Below, in pieces: positions 10,087 to 17,919 of a stretch of 64,000 nt of DNA. Origin of the DNA: an uncultured Paracoccaceae bacterium (GTDB lineage Bacteria > Pseudomonadota > Alphaproteobacteria > Rhodobacterales > Rhodobacteraceae); contig CANMQO010000002.1 of the NCBI GenBank assembly GCA_947500055.1, positions 372,001 through 436,000 on the forward strand, given 5' to 3'. Each line of letters begins with the position of its first letter. Positions within the stretch are counted from its first letter, which is position 1. The translations under genes were made by a program, and so were the position numbers. The notes beneath the pieces were generated by a model that ran no database searches, was not told the DNA's origin, and saw nothing but the letters and a program-made list of their open reading frames with translations.

Positions 10087-10102
10087 TTAATTTATCGTTA
10101 AC
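10087..10102. promoter_or_regulatory. CtrA-like binding site upstream of the sugar transferase
   Basis: TTAA-N7-TTAAC (TTAATTTATCGTTAAC) matches the full CtrA consensus. It lies 132 bases before the sugar transferase start. CtrA controls motility and surface traits in roseobacters, so regulation of polysaccharide synthesis is plausible. One AT-rich match can also arise by chance. Confidence 0.45.
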
Positions 10103-10233
10103 AAAGCAGAGGCGGGTCATGACTTGCTCTAAGGGCCTTGTAACGGGGTCGGACGTTAGGTTACACTTCTGCTAGTTGAGTACGTGTGATGGCGATTTTG
10201 CCATAGTGTTTAAAGTTTTATGAGAGTTTAATA

Positions 10234-10926
10234 ATGTTTGACAATTTTACAGCTCGTGAACACGGGCGTTCGAAACTGGTATTTGTCGAAAATCAGGGAA
10301 TTTTTTCAGCCCGACCTTCTCCGATCTACAAAGACTTCACCAAACGCGTGCTGGATACGGCGCTTATCGTGTTGTCCTTGCCCTTTTTGCTGCCAATCCT
10401 GTTGGGTGTTGCTATCCTCGTGGCACTGGATGGCAAGTCACCATTCTATTCGCAGGAACGTCTGGGGCGCGGCGGCCAGGTCTTTCGGATCTGGAAGTTC
10501 CGCACGATGGTCCCCGACGCCGAACGCAAGCTGAAGGAACTGATTGCATCAGATCCAAAGCTGGCGCGCGAATGGCAAGAACATCAAAAGCTCAAGCGGG
10601 ATCCGCGGATCACCAAGATTGGGCATCTTCTGCGCAAGACATCCATTGATGAATTGCCGCAGTTGCTGAACGTTCTAAAGGGCGAGATGAGCCTGGTTGG
10701 CCCACGGCCAATGATGGTGGATCAGCGCGATATGTATCCTGGAAAGGCTTATTTTGCGATGCGTCCTGGCCTGACTGGCTTGTGGCAAATCTCTGACCGC
10801 AACAATTCGACCTTTGCGGCACGTGCGTCATTTGACACGGCTTACTACCAGCAGATGTCGCTGGCGACCGACTGCCGGGTCCTTGCCGCAACTGCAGGCG
10901 TCGTTGTCCGCGGCACAGGCTGCTAA
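10234..10926 (+). CDS. undecaprenyl-phosphate sugar-1-phosphate transferase (exopolysaccharide initiation)
   Basis: This enzyme moves a sugar-1-phosphate from a nucleotide sugar to undecaprenyl phosphate and starts an exopolysaccharide or O-antigen repeat unit. At 230 residues it is the short ExoY/PssY form with one N-terminal hydrophobic segment (about 41-65, [20 protein letters not shown]). Family motifs are [36 protein letters not shown] and RPGLTGLWQ. The gene is alone on the plus strand, with a strong hairpin after it. A TPR lipoprotein follows, but no glycosyltransferases are in the window, so a larger cluster may sit elsewhere. Confidence 0.93.
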   Translation: MFDNFTAREHGRSKLVFVENQGIFSARPSPIYKDFTKRVLDTALIVLSLPFLLPILLGVAILVALDGKSPFYSQERLGRGGQVFRIWKFRTMVPDAERKLKELIASDPKLAREWQEHQKLKRDPRITKIGHLLRKTSIDELPQLLNVLKGEMSLVGPRPMMVDQRDMYPGKAYFAMRPGLTGLWQISDRNNSTFAARASFDTAYYQQMSLATDCRVLAATAGVVVRGTGC

Positions 10927-10953
10927 AAGCAAACCCTCTTGTTAAAGGGCTTG

Positions 10954-10987
10954 ATGCCACCAAAGGTGCAGTTACCTTTGGTGGCAT
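10954..10987 (+). terminator. strong hairpin after the sugar transferase gene
   Basis: ATGCCACCAAAGGT (10954-10967) pairs perfectly with ACCTTTGGTGGCAT (10974-10987) over a 6-base loop. It begins 27 bases after the stop. The U-tract is weak (TTCCTATT), but the 14-bp stem makes a terminator likely. Confidence 0.7.
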
Positions 10988-11044
10988 TCCTATTGCGGGA
11001 ATGCCAAATCAACAATTTGATCTTATCAGGATCGGTCAACACAT

Positions 11045-13453
11045 ATGCCACGCATTCTTCCCAAACTGTTCTTTCTGGCTTTTCTGACCGTCGCGGCCTG
11101 CGAAAGCGCCGAGGAAAGGGCCGAACGGTTCTATCAGTCGGGGCTTAGCCTGCTTGAAGAAGGTGATGTTGACCGCGCCCTTGTGCAATTCAGAAACGTC
11201 TTTGCCAACAATCCGCATCATCTGGACGGGCGGTTGATCTACGCCAAGACACAACGCGGGCGCGGCGCGGTGGCCGACGCGTATGGCCAATATGTGCAGG
11301 TGGTCGAGTTTGACCCCAACAACATCGAAGCGCTGATTGCACTGTCCGAGATTGCGATCCTGTCGGATGGTTGGGAAGAAGCGCAACAATACGGACGTGC
11401 CGCCGCCGCATTGGCGCCCGACGACGGCAAGGTGACAATCGTCACCGCCATGCTGGATTACCGAGAGGCGGTGCTGGCAAATACAGACCCAACTGCACCG
11501 GTAGCCATCGCCAAAACGGCGCTTGAAACGACACCGGATAGCATAATCGCGCGAAAGATCGTGCTCGATAACGCCATCCTGCGCGACGACCTGTCTTATG
11601 CCCTGACCATCGTTGAAGCCGGACTGGAGCTTCATCCTCGCCGCCTCGATTTCCACGCGGCCCGCGTCGCCCTTCTTAGCGAAGGTGACGATACAGCCCG
11701 CACGCAATCCGCGCTTGAGACGATGGCCGGCGAATTTCCAGAGAATCTCGAAGTGCAGCGGAAACTATTCGGATGGTATATCCAGCAGGAAGACCTACCC
11801 GCCGCTGAAGGCTACCTGCGTACCCTCGCAGCGGCACCAACCGCGGGACCGCCCGAAAAGATCGTTGTGGTCGAATTCCTGCGTCAAACCCAAGGGGTTG
11901 ATGCGGCGCGCAAGGAATTGGAATCCTTGATCGACGCGGAAGAAGATGATGCCAGATATCGCGCGTTACGTGCCGGCATTCTTTTTGCGCAGAATGATCA
12001 GGACACCGCCATCGCCGAGATGGAAGCGATAATCAACACCGATGTCCCGGCTGACCAATCGCTGAACTTCAAGATTTTGTTGGCACAGATGCTGGACACG
12101 CAGGGCGACGTGGACAAAGCAAAGGCGCAGGTTGCAAGCGTATTGGAAGTGGATGCCGGTCATGTCGAGGCATTGCGGATGCGAGGCAATTGGGCCATCG
12201 AAGCCGACGATCCGGATCAAGCTGTCACTATTTTGCGTCAGGCCCTGACCGAAGCCCCCCGCGATGTTGGCCTGATCACCCAGTTGGCTCATGCCCATGA
12301 CAGGGCTGGCGATCATAATTTGGCTGCGGAACGATATGCTGTTGCCGTTGAAGTCTCCAATCAGGCGGTCGCTCCCTCCCTGCGGCATGCAAATTATCTG
12401 CTAAAGCAAGGCTGGGTAAATGCGGCCGAAGCTGTGGTCAACAGCGCGCTGACAATATCCCCGCAAAGCCCCGAGCTTTTGGCAAAACTGTCGGAAATTC
12501 ATCTGAAACTGGGCGAGTGGAATAAGGTAACACGCACGATCTGGAAGTTACGCGCAATCGACACGCCATCGGCCATCAGTATCGCAGACCAGATTGAGGT
12601 TGCCCTTCTGAACCAGCAGGAGCGCTACGACGAAACGCAGGCCTTTCTGGAAAACATCGTGGCCGGCGGCGAAAGCACCTCAGGCGCCAAGGCACGACTG
12701 GTCGAAGCCCAGATCAGGGGCGGGCGTCTGGAAGAGGCGCGCGCATTCGTCGCGCAGGAGCTTGAAGCGAACCCCGACGACGCGACCTTACGCTTCCTGC
12801 AAGCCGATATTCTCCTCCTGACGGACGAGACCCCTGCGGGTGAAGCAATCTATCGCGACCTGTTAAATAGCTATCCCAAAAACGAGCAGGTTCTCGGGCG
12901 GCTTTATGGCCTGCTTTTGTCGCAGGACCGCGACGCGGATGCGGATGCACTGCTGGATCAGGTCATTGCCCAGGCACCCGACGCGATGATGGCTAACCTG
13001 ATCAAATCATCCCGTCTGGAACAGACCGGCGATATTGAAGGATCCATCGCAGTTTTGGAGCGGCTTTACGCGCGCGACAGCAGCAGCCTGATCGTGGCAA
13101 ATAATCTGGCCAGCCTGATCTCTTCACATCGTGATGACCCGGAAACTCTGGAACGTGCTCACGGAATTGCAGCACGGATGCGGGGGACGGATGTTCCTGC
13201 GTTTCAGGATACGCTCGGTTGGATCGCTTACCGCCGGGGCGATCTCGAAGAAGCGCTGGAATATCTTGAACCTGCAGTGCGCGGACTGCCCGACGATGCG
13301 CTTGCCCACTACCATCTGGGTTTGACCTATCGCGCGCTTGAGCGCACATCCGATGCTGTCGACATGCTGACAATGGCGGTCAACATCGCACAAGACAGTG
13401 CCCTGCCACAGATTGCAGAAGCGCGCCGATTGTTGGTCGAACTGAAAAACTAG
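11045..13453 (+). CDS. TPR-repeat lipoprotein (PrsT-like, exopolysaccharide-associated)
   Basis: An 802-residue protein with a lipoprotein signal. Hydrophobic residues 8-17 lead to the lipobox VAAC, with C19 as the lipidated cysteine, so an outer-membrane or periplasmic location is expected. The rest is an array of tetratricopeptide repeats (ALVQFRNVFANNPHHLDGRL, DAYGQYVQVVEFDPNNIEAL, EALEYLEPAVRGLPDDALAH). The layout resembles the large TPR lipoproteins (PrsT type) of exopolysaccharide loci. The sugar transferase upstream supports that, but assignment to such a locus is inferred. No enzyme domain is seen; a scaffold role in polysaccharide export or assembly is the simplest reading. Confidence 0.8.
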   Translation: MPRILPKLFFLAFLTVAACESAEERAERFYQSGLSLLEEGDVDRALVQFRNVFANNPHHLDGRLIYAKTQRGRGAVADAYGQYVQVVEFDPNNIEALIALSEIAILSDGWEEAQQYGRAAAALAPDDGKVTIVTAMLDYREAVLANTDPTAPVAIAKTALETTPDSIIARKIVLDNAILRDDLSYALTIVEAGLELHPRRLDFHAARVALLSEGDDTARTQSALETMAGEFPENLEVQRKLFGWYIQQEDLPAAEGYLRTLAAAPTAGPPEKIVVVEFLRQTQGVDAARKELESLIDAEEDDARYRALRAGILFAQNDQDTAIAEMEAIINTDVPADQSLNFKILLAQMLDTQGDVDKAKAQVASVLEVDAGHVEALRMRGNWAIEADDPDQAVTILRQALTEAPRDVGLITQLAHAHDRAGDHNLAAERYAVAVEVSNQAVAPSLRHANYLLKQGWVNAAEAVVNSALTISPQSPELLAKLSEIHLKLGEWNKVTRTIWKLRAIDTPSAISIADQIEVALLNQQERYDETQAFLENIVAGGESTSGAKARLVEAQIRGGRLEEARAFVAQELEANPDDATLRFLQADILLLTDETPAGEAIYRDLLNSYPKNEQVLGRLYGLLLSQDRDADADALLDQVIAQAPDAMMANLIKSSRLEQTGDIEGSIAVLERLYARDSSSLIVANNLASLISSHRDDPETLERAHGIAARMRGTDVPAFQDTLGWIAYRRGDLEEALEYLEPAVRGLPDDALAHYHLGLTYRALERTSDAVDMLTMAVNIAQDSALPQIAEARRLLVELKN

Positions 13454-13464
13454 GAAATCGCCGC

Positions 13465-13743
13465 CTATAGCGTGCTGACCTGCGACGCCCCGGCCTTTTG
13501 CGTGCGATTGCTTGTGGGCTTGTCGCGTTTCAGCAGATGGAGGCCCAGAACCAGACCCATGCCCAACATACCGAACAGGCTGTGGCATATCAGGCCAACC
13601 CAAATCGAGTAACCAACATAGAGCGCAGCAATGTTGGAAGCTGTTCCAAGAACAACCCCTGCAAACAACGCCCGAAAAAGGACCGACCTGCTATCCGCAA
13701 CATCGTCGCCAGTTTCGTCTGCTATTTGCTCGTCTGCTTGCAT
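13465..13743 (-). CDS. small two-helix membrane protein, unknown function
   Basis: A 92-residue frame convergent with the TPR lipoprotein gene, 11 bases from its stop. The acidic N-terminus (about 20 residues) is followed by two hydrophobic helices (about 22-43 and 47-68) and a short basic, polar tail. The composition looks like a real membrane protein, but I recognise no family. The ribosome site is weak, so the exact start is uncertain. Confidence 0.5.
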   Translation of the reverse strand: MQADEQIADETGDDVADSRSVLFRALFAGVVLGTASNIAALYVGYSIWVGLICHSLFGMLGMGLVLGLHLLKRDKPTSNRTQKAGASQVSTL

Positions 13744-14094
13744 TCAGCTCATGTCCCGAAAATCCCAAGTTGAAACCAACTGACGCGGCCAGCACCCAAC
13801 GGTTGTTTCATCCGCAAGCGACCATACCTTAACAAGAATCAACTATGACAAGAAAAGCATGAACAGAACGTTAACTTCTATGGTCACTATCCAGTAAGGT
13901 CAAAACCGGCGAATTGTTGCGCGCTTGCGGTCAATTTCGAAACTTTTTTCTCCTGCCTTTTGCGCCACCAAGACCGTGGCCTCGAAAACACGACAGCCAT
14001 GAAACCCCGAATTGATTGTTTCGCGGTTAACACACTGTGCAAACATGCCCGACGCTTTGCCGACGTAACGCCGACGCTTTGCCTACCGCTAGAA
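13744..14094. other. non-coding stretch with a repeated intergenic element
   Basis: About 350 bases lie between the small membrane protein gene and the 3' end of the epimerase-type gene. The left part is AT-richer (13820-13890) and may hold the promoter of the small membrane protein. The right end carries the GTCGGCAAAGCG repeat described separately. No credible gene is seen. Confidence 0.6.
14049..14083 (-). repeat. intergenic repeat, copy 1 (GGCAAAGCGTCGG units)
   Basis: Read on the minus strand, directly after the epimerase-type gene, GGCAAAGCGTCGG occurs twice, separated by CGTTACGTC. The block GGCAAAGCGTCGGCG-nn-ACGTCGG recurs after gltD at 35900-35923 in the same orientation relative to the upstream gene. 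Confidence 0.7.
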
Positions 14095-14931
14095 TCAGGT
14101 CTTCTTACGGTCATCAATGACGTTCATTCCCGCCAGCCCGCTGTTGCCCAGATCAACCGATGCAAACGGCCCACCATGGCACATATGTCCGGGATCTTGC
14201 GGGTCCAGCGGATCTGTCTCTGCCAACACCTTCTCGGCAAACTCTTCGGCATTGTCCTTCGGGCGATAACCCAGGAAGCGGGCCTTGCTGTTATCAACAG
14301 GGCAACGGTCGTTGTTCGACACCCCGTAGACCACGGAAAAGCCGGTGACGGGCGTGTCAACTGCACGCTGCACCAACTGGATCAAGTCATTGTAAGATAA
14401 GTAAGATCCAAGCGCGCGGGCGTTATTCACCTGGGCACAGGACAGGATGCGCAGATGCACCGATTCCAGCCCGCGCTTTTCCCAATACATGCGCCCCAAA
14501 TCCTCGGTAAAACACTTGGCGAGGCCATAGAACGTATCGGGTCTGTGCGGCACTTCGGTGTCGATACATTCGTTCTTGGGATACATGCCAACCGCGTGGA
14601 TAGAGCTTGCGTAGACCACCCGCCGTGCTCCGGTTTTGTAAGCCGCTTCCCAGACGTTGTACGAGCCGATGTAATTCGGCCCGAGCAATTCCTCAAACGG
14701 CGCCTCGTCAACGATTGCGCCAAAATGTACAACCATTTCAGCGCCTTCGATGACTTCGGCCATTTGTTCCATGCTCGCCAGATCGGCCTTGGCATAGCGT
14801 TCGCCGGGGTAAAGCGTGCCGATATCATCGGTGATATCGGTCGAAACCAGTTCGTCGCACATCTTCGAAAGCGGTTCGCGCAGGTAAGACCCCAGCCGCC
14901 CGGCGGCCCCTGTCAGGACGATTTTCTTCAT
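14095..14931 (-). CDS. NAD-dependent epimerase/dehydratase family protein, uronate dehydrogenase-like
   Basis: A short-chain dehydrogenase of 278 residues. The NAD-binding motif is GAAGRLG (8-14) and the catalytic Y135-xxx-K139 sits in FYGLAKCF. Signatures shared with uronate dehydrogenases (Udh), which oxidise glucuronate or galacturonate to aldaric lactones, are VVHFGAIVDEAPFEELL, VYASSIHAVGMYP and RPKDNAEEF. It is the last gene of the hyuA-hyuB-oxidase cluster, 79 bases downstream of the oxidase stop. No other uronate genes are present, so the actual substrate is uncertain and may be related to the cluster's amide or amino acid substrate. Confidence 0.8.
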   Translation of the reverse strand: MKKIVLTGAAGRLGSYLREPLSKMCDELVSTDITDDIGTLYPGERYAKADLASMEQMAEVIEGAEMVVHFGAIVDEAPFEELLGPNYIGSYNVWEAAYKTGARRVVYASSIHAVGMYPKNECIDTEVPHRPDTFYGLAKCFTEDLGRMYWEKRGLESVHLRILSCAQVNNARALGSYLSYNDLIQLVQRAVDTPVTGFSVVYGVSNNDRCPVDNSKARFLGYRPKDNAEEFAEKVLAETDPLDPQDPGHMCHGGPFASVDLGNSGLAGMNVIDDRKKT

Positions 14932-15010
14932 GTCTTTTCTCCTTTGACTTCCGCCGGTGACGGGTCAGAAATTGTTGGTATCATTGCAAGATGAAATCGG
15001 GCGGCACCCA

Positions 15011-16222
15011 TCAGATCACCGCCTTTTCGATGATCTGCCGGTTCTGCGTGATCCGGTCGAAATGAAAGCGGCGCATATCGAGGCTGCGATATGCGCCATA
15101 GATCAGCATCTCGGCTGTACCACGCCCCATAGCGGGGGATTGTTGCAGCCCATGACCCGAGAAACCATTGAGAAAAAAGAAGTTTTTGACTTTCTCATGC
15201 GGCCCCATGATCGCGTTGTGATCAAAGGTGTTATAGGCATAATGCCCGACCCATTCTGACTGTACCTTGATCGCCTCAAACTGCGGAATGCGCGTCGCCA
15301 ATACCGGCCAGATGTGGTTTTCCCACAGGCTGTAATCCATCGCGAAATCATCATAATCCGCCGCTGGATCAATCTCGGCATGCCCACCTGCCTGATACGT
15401 CCCGCCACCATTTTCCCGCACATGCACGCCTGAGGGATCAATTGTCAGGGGCAGGTCACGATCGAGCGGTTTCTCGGCAGAAAACACCCAGGAATAGCGC
15501 TTGCGCGGTTCAACCGGAACTTCGATCCCCGCCATGCGCGACGTCAGAACGGCACGTGGACCAGAGGCGTTCACAACCTGCCCGCAAGCCACCACCTCAC
15601 CCGATTGCAGGATCACGCTTTCGACTTGCGTACCCGCTGAATTGCGGTTCATCGCGATGACTTCGTTTTTCAGGTATTCGACGCCCCGCTCCCGCGACTG
15701 TCGCCGCCACCAATCAAAAACCGTGGCGCCATCCCAATAGCCTTCATCAACCCGGTTGATGGAGCCCAGCACGATATCATCGACATTATAGAACGGATAA
15801 GCGGCCTTGATCTGATCTGGCGTCATCAGCTCGGTTGCAGCCCCGGCGGCATGCTGCACCTTGATGTTGTCGCGCAGGACATTGGCGAAGCCTTCATTAT
15901 CGGCCAGATACATGTACCCAAAGGACCGGATCGACAGTTCCGGAACGCGTTCATCGCCGCCCATATAATCGCGCAGGTTCTTCACGAAATCTGCGGCAAA
16001 CTGGGAAATCCGCACGTTCAGTTCTTCGGAAAACTGCTGCCGCATGCAGCTGTTTGTGTGGGTGGTCGAGGCGAATTGATAAGTAGGGTCGCGTTCGACG
16101 ACCAGCACTCGTCCGTCAAAGTCAGGATTGTCGGTCAGGAACCAGGCGGTAGATGCTCCCATGATCCCGCCGCCGACGATAATGACGTCATAGCTGTCAT
16201 GGGTCGGTGCTTTTGCGTTCAT
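15011..16222 (-). CDS. FAD-dependent amine/amino acid oxidoreductase (DAO, DadA/sarcosine oxidase-like)
   Basis: A flavoenzyme of 403 residues from the D-amino acid oxidase superfamily. The start ATG at 16222 overlaps the HyuB stop (TGATG) and has GGGGGAGG upstream. A TTG start 3 bases earlier is less likely. The dinucleotide-binding motif is GGGIMG (17-22). The C-terminal FAD motif NGFSGHGLQQSPAMGR is also present. The family oxidises secondary amines or D-amino acids and releases hydrogen peroxide or feeds the quinone pool. Tight coupling to hydantoinase genes suggests it acts on the amine released by them, for example an N-alkyl amino acid. Confidence 0.88.
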   Translation of the reverse strand: MNAKAPTHDSYDVIIVGGGIMGASTAWFLTDNPDFDGRVLVVERDPTYQFASTTHTNSCMRQQFSEELNVRISQFAADFVKNLRDYMGGDERVPELSIRSFGYMYLADNEGFANVLRDNIKVQHAAGAATELMTPDQIKAAYPFYNVDDIVLGSINRVDEGYWDGATVFDWWRRQSRERGVEYLKNEVIAMNRNSAGTQVESVILQSGEVVACGQVVNASGPRAVLTSRMAGIEVPVEPRKRYSWVFSAEKPLDRDLPLTIDPSGVHVRENGGGTYQAGGHAEIDPAADYDDFAMDYSLWENHIWPVLATRIPQFEAIKVQSEWVGHYAYNTFDHNAIMGPHEKVKNFFFLNGFSGHGLQQSPAMGRGTAEMLIYGAYRSLDMRRFHFDRITQNRQIIEKAVI

Positions 16223-17916
16223 CAAATATCCTCCCCCGCTTTAATAGCTGCCTCGACGGCTGCGATATCTTCTGCTGTCATGCCATATTCGGCGGCGGCT
16301 GTCTGCGCCGTGATATAGCCGCGCGCTAGATCGCGTTTGACCAATGCAGGGTCGCGCGCTTCGGGGTTGCCATAGCCTGCACCACCGGGAAACCCGAGCA
16401 TCACCTTCCGCCTTGCTGGCACGAATTGCTTGCCCTTGCCCCGCATCGCAGCGCCATCATCCTGCGCAATTGTCGTCGGCGCCCCCAGGCCACCGCCGCG
16501 TCGCCCGCGTGCGGGATGATCGACCCGGTCGAACATCGCCTGAAAATCGAATTCGTACCCGTCGGTGGCCCCCACTTCCATATACTGCCCCAACCCGCCG
16601 CGTTGTTGCCCGGCACCGCCAGAGTCGGGTCGCAACTCCTTGCGCCAGATAATGACCGGGCCGACCTGTTCGGTTGCTTCAATCGGCATGGTCATAACCC
16701 CCGATGGAAACGCCGTTGCGTTCAGCCCGTCATGGGCGGGCCGCGCACCGGAGCCGCCCGAATTGAAGGTCAGCACCTCGGACCGTACCCCCTGATGTCC
16801 CGGGGCGGGGCGTAGGGAGACCTGAAAATTGCACAGACATCCGGCCCCTTCGGCTGGCACGATCCCGGGCATCATCTTGTCGAACGCGTCATAAACCGTA
16901 TCGGGGATCAGATGCCCGATCACGTGGCGCAGCGCCACGGGCGCTGGATGTGGTGCGTTGACAATGGTGTTTTCGGGGGCCGTCACCTCAAACGGGGCGA
17001 GAGAGGCCGCGTTGTTGGGAATTTCCGGAGCAATCGCGACCTTCAGCGCGTAACATGCATAGGCCTTGGCATAGACGAGTGGGCAGTTGATCCCTTTCTT
17101 GTCAACGCCGGAGGTCCCCGCAAAGTCGGTGATGATACGGGCATCCTGAACCGTCAGTTTTACCCGCAAGGTGATGGGCGTATCGAACCCGTCCACCGTC
17201 ATTTCGCCGCTGGCCTCGGCATTGGGCAAGGCCTTGATCCGCTCCAACGTGGCGTGGCGTGAATTGTCGAGGATAAAGCCAGCGATCCCGTCCAGATCAT
17301 CCAGCCCAAACTCATCCATCATGTCGATCAACCGGCGGTGCCCAATTTCATTGCAGGTGGCCAGCGCATACATATCGCCGATCAGCTGATCAGGCTCGCG
17401 GACATTGCCGCGCACGATCTGGATCAAGGTTTGATCAACCTCACCCCGTTCCGCAAATTTCATGATCGGCAGATAGAGGCCTTCTTCATAGACGCTCGCC
17501 GCATCCGCCCCAAACCCGCGCCCGCCTATATCTGTGACATGGGCCGTGCAGGCGAAAAAGCCGACCAGAAGGCCGTTTTTGAAGGATGGGGTGACCATGG
17601 TGATGTCATGCAGATGGCCCGTGCCTTCCCAAGGGTCATTGGTGATATAGACGTCACCTTCAAAGATGTTCTGCCGCCCGATCCGCCGGATGAAATGGGC
17701 GACCGCATCCGCCATGGCGTTCACATGGCCAGGCGTTCCGGTTACGGCCTGCGCAAGCATCTGCCCCTTGACGTCATAGACCCCGGCGGAGAGATCACCG
17801 GCCTCGCGGACAGAGGTGGAAAAGGCAGTGCGCACCAATGCCTGCGCCTGTTCCTCAACCACTGAAATCAGTCGATTCCACATCACCTGATAGGATACAT
17901 TTGACTGCATGATCAT
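16222..17916 (-). CDS. hydantoinase B / oxoprolinase family protein, subunit B
   Basis: The catalytic-type subunit of an ATP-dependent hydantoinase, oxoprolinase or acetone-carboxylase-like enzyme. The 564 residues are normal for HyuB. Family motifs seen are REAGDLSAGVYDVKGQMLAQ, GDVYITNDPWEGTGHLHDIT and FNSGGSGARPAHDG. It starts 3 bases after the HyuA stop, with GGGG at the correct spacing. It probably forms a complex with HyuA that hydrolyses a cyclic amide using ATP. The substrate could be N-methylhydantoin, 5-oxoproline or a related ring and cannot be fixed by sequence. Confidence 0.93.
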   Translation of the reverse strand: MIMQSNVSYQVMWNRLISVVEEQAQALVRTAFSTSVREAGDLSAGVYDVKGQMLAQAVTGTPGHVNAMADAVAHFIRRIGRQNIFEGDVYITNDPWEGTGHLHDITMVTPSFKNGLLVGFFACTAHVTDIGGRGFGADAASVYEEGLYLPIMKFAERGEVDQTLIQIVRGNVREPDQLIGDMYALATCNEIGHRRLIDMMDEFGLDDLDGIAGFILDNSRHATLERIKALPNAEASGEMTVDGFDTPITLRVKLTVQDARIITDFAGTSGVDKKGINCPLVYAKAYACYALKVAIAPEIPNNAASLAPFEVTAPENTIVNAPHPAPVALRHVIGHLIPDTVYDAFDKMMPGIVPAEGAGCLCNFQVSLRPAPGHQGVRSEVLTFNSGGSGARPAHDGLNATAFPSGVMTMPIEATEQVGPVIIWRKELRPDSGGAGQQRGGLGQYMEVGATDGYEFDFQAMFDRVDHPARGRRGGGLGAPTTIAQDDGAAMRGKGKQFVPARRKVMLGFPGGAGYGNPEARDPALVKRDLARGYITAQTAAAEYGMTAEDIAAVEAAIKAGEDI

Positions 17917-17919
17917 CGC

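Larger units (their letters stand above)
9408..10233. other. long non-coding stretch with two LacI-type operators and a CtrA-like box
   Basis: About 825 bases separate the divergent sugar-importer operon and the sugar transferase gene. No frame here looks coding. It contains the palindromes at 9763-9776 and 9942-9955, an AT-rich stretch around 9955-9975 (TTTAAAATATAACC), and the CtrA-like site at 10087-10102. It probably holds promoters for both sides. The part at 9460-9740 shows nothing recognisable. Confidence 0.6.

Noticed and set aside
9757-10090. Short open frames on both strands between the sugar operon and sugar transferase
   Set aside because: They overlap each other and the operator palindromes, and have no family features or ribosome sites.
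11036-11707. 223-codon open frame opposite the TPR lipoprotein
   Set aside because: Antisense to clear coding sequence; no ribosome site or family pattern.
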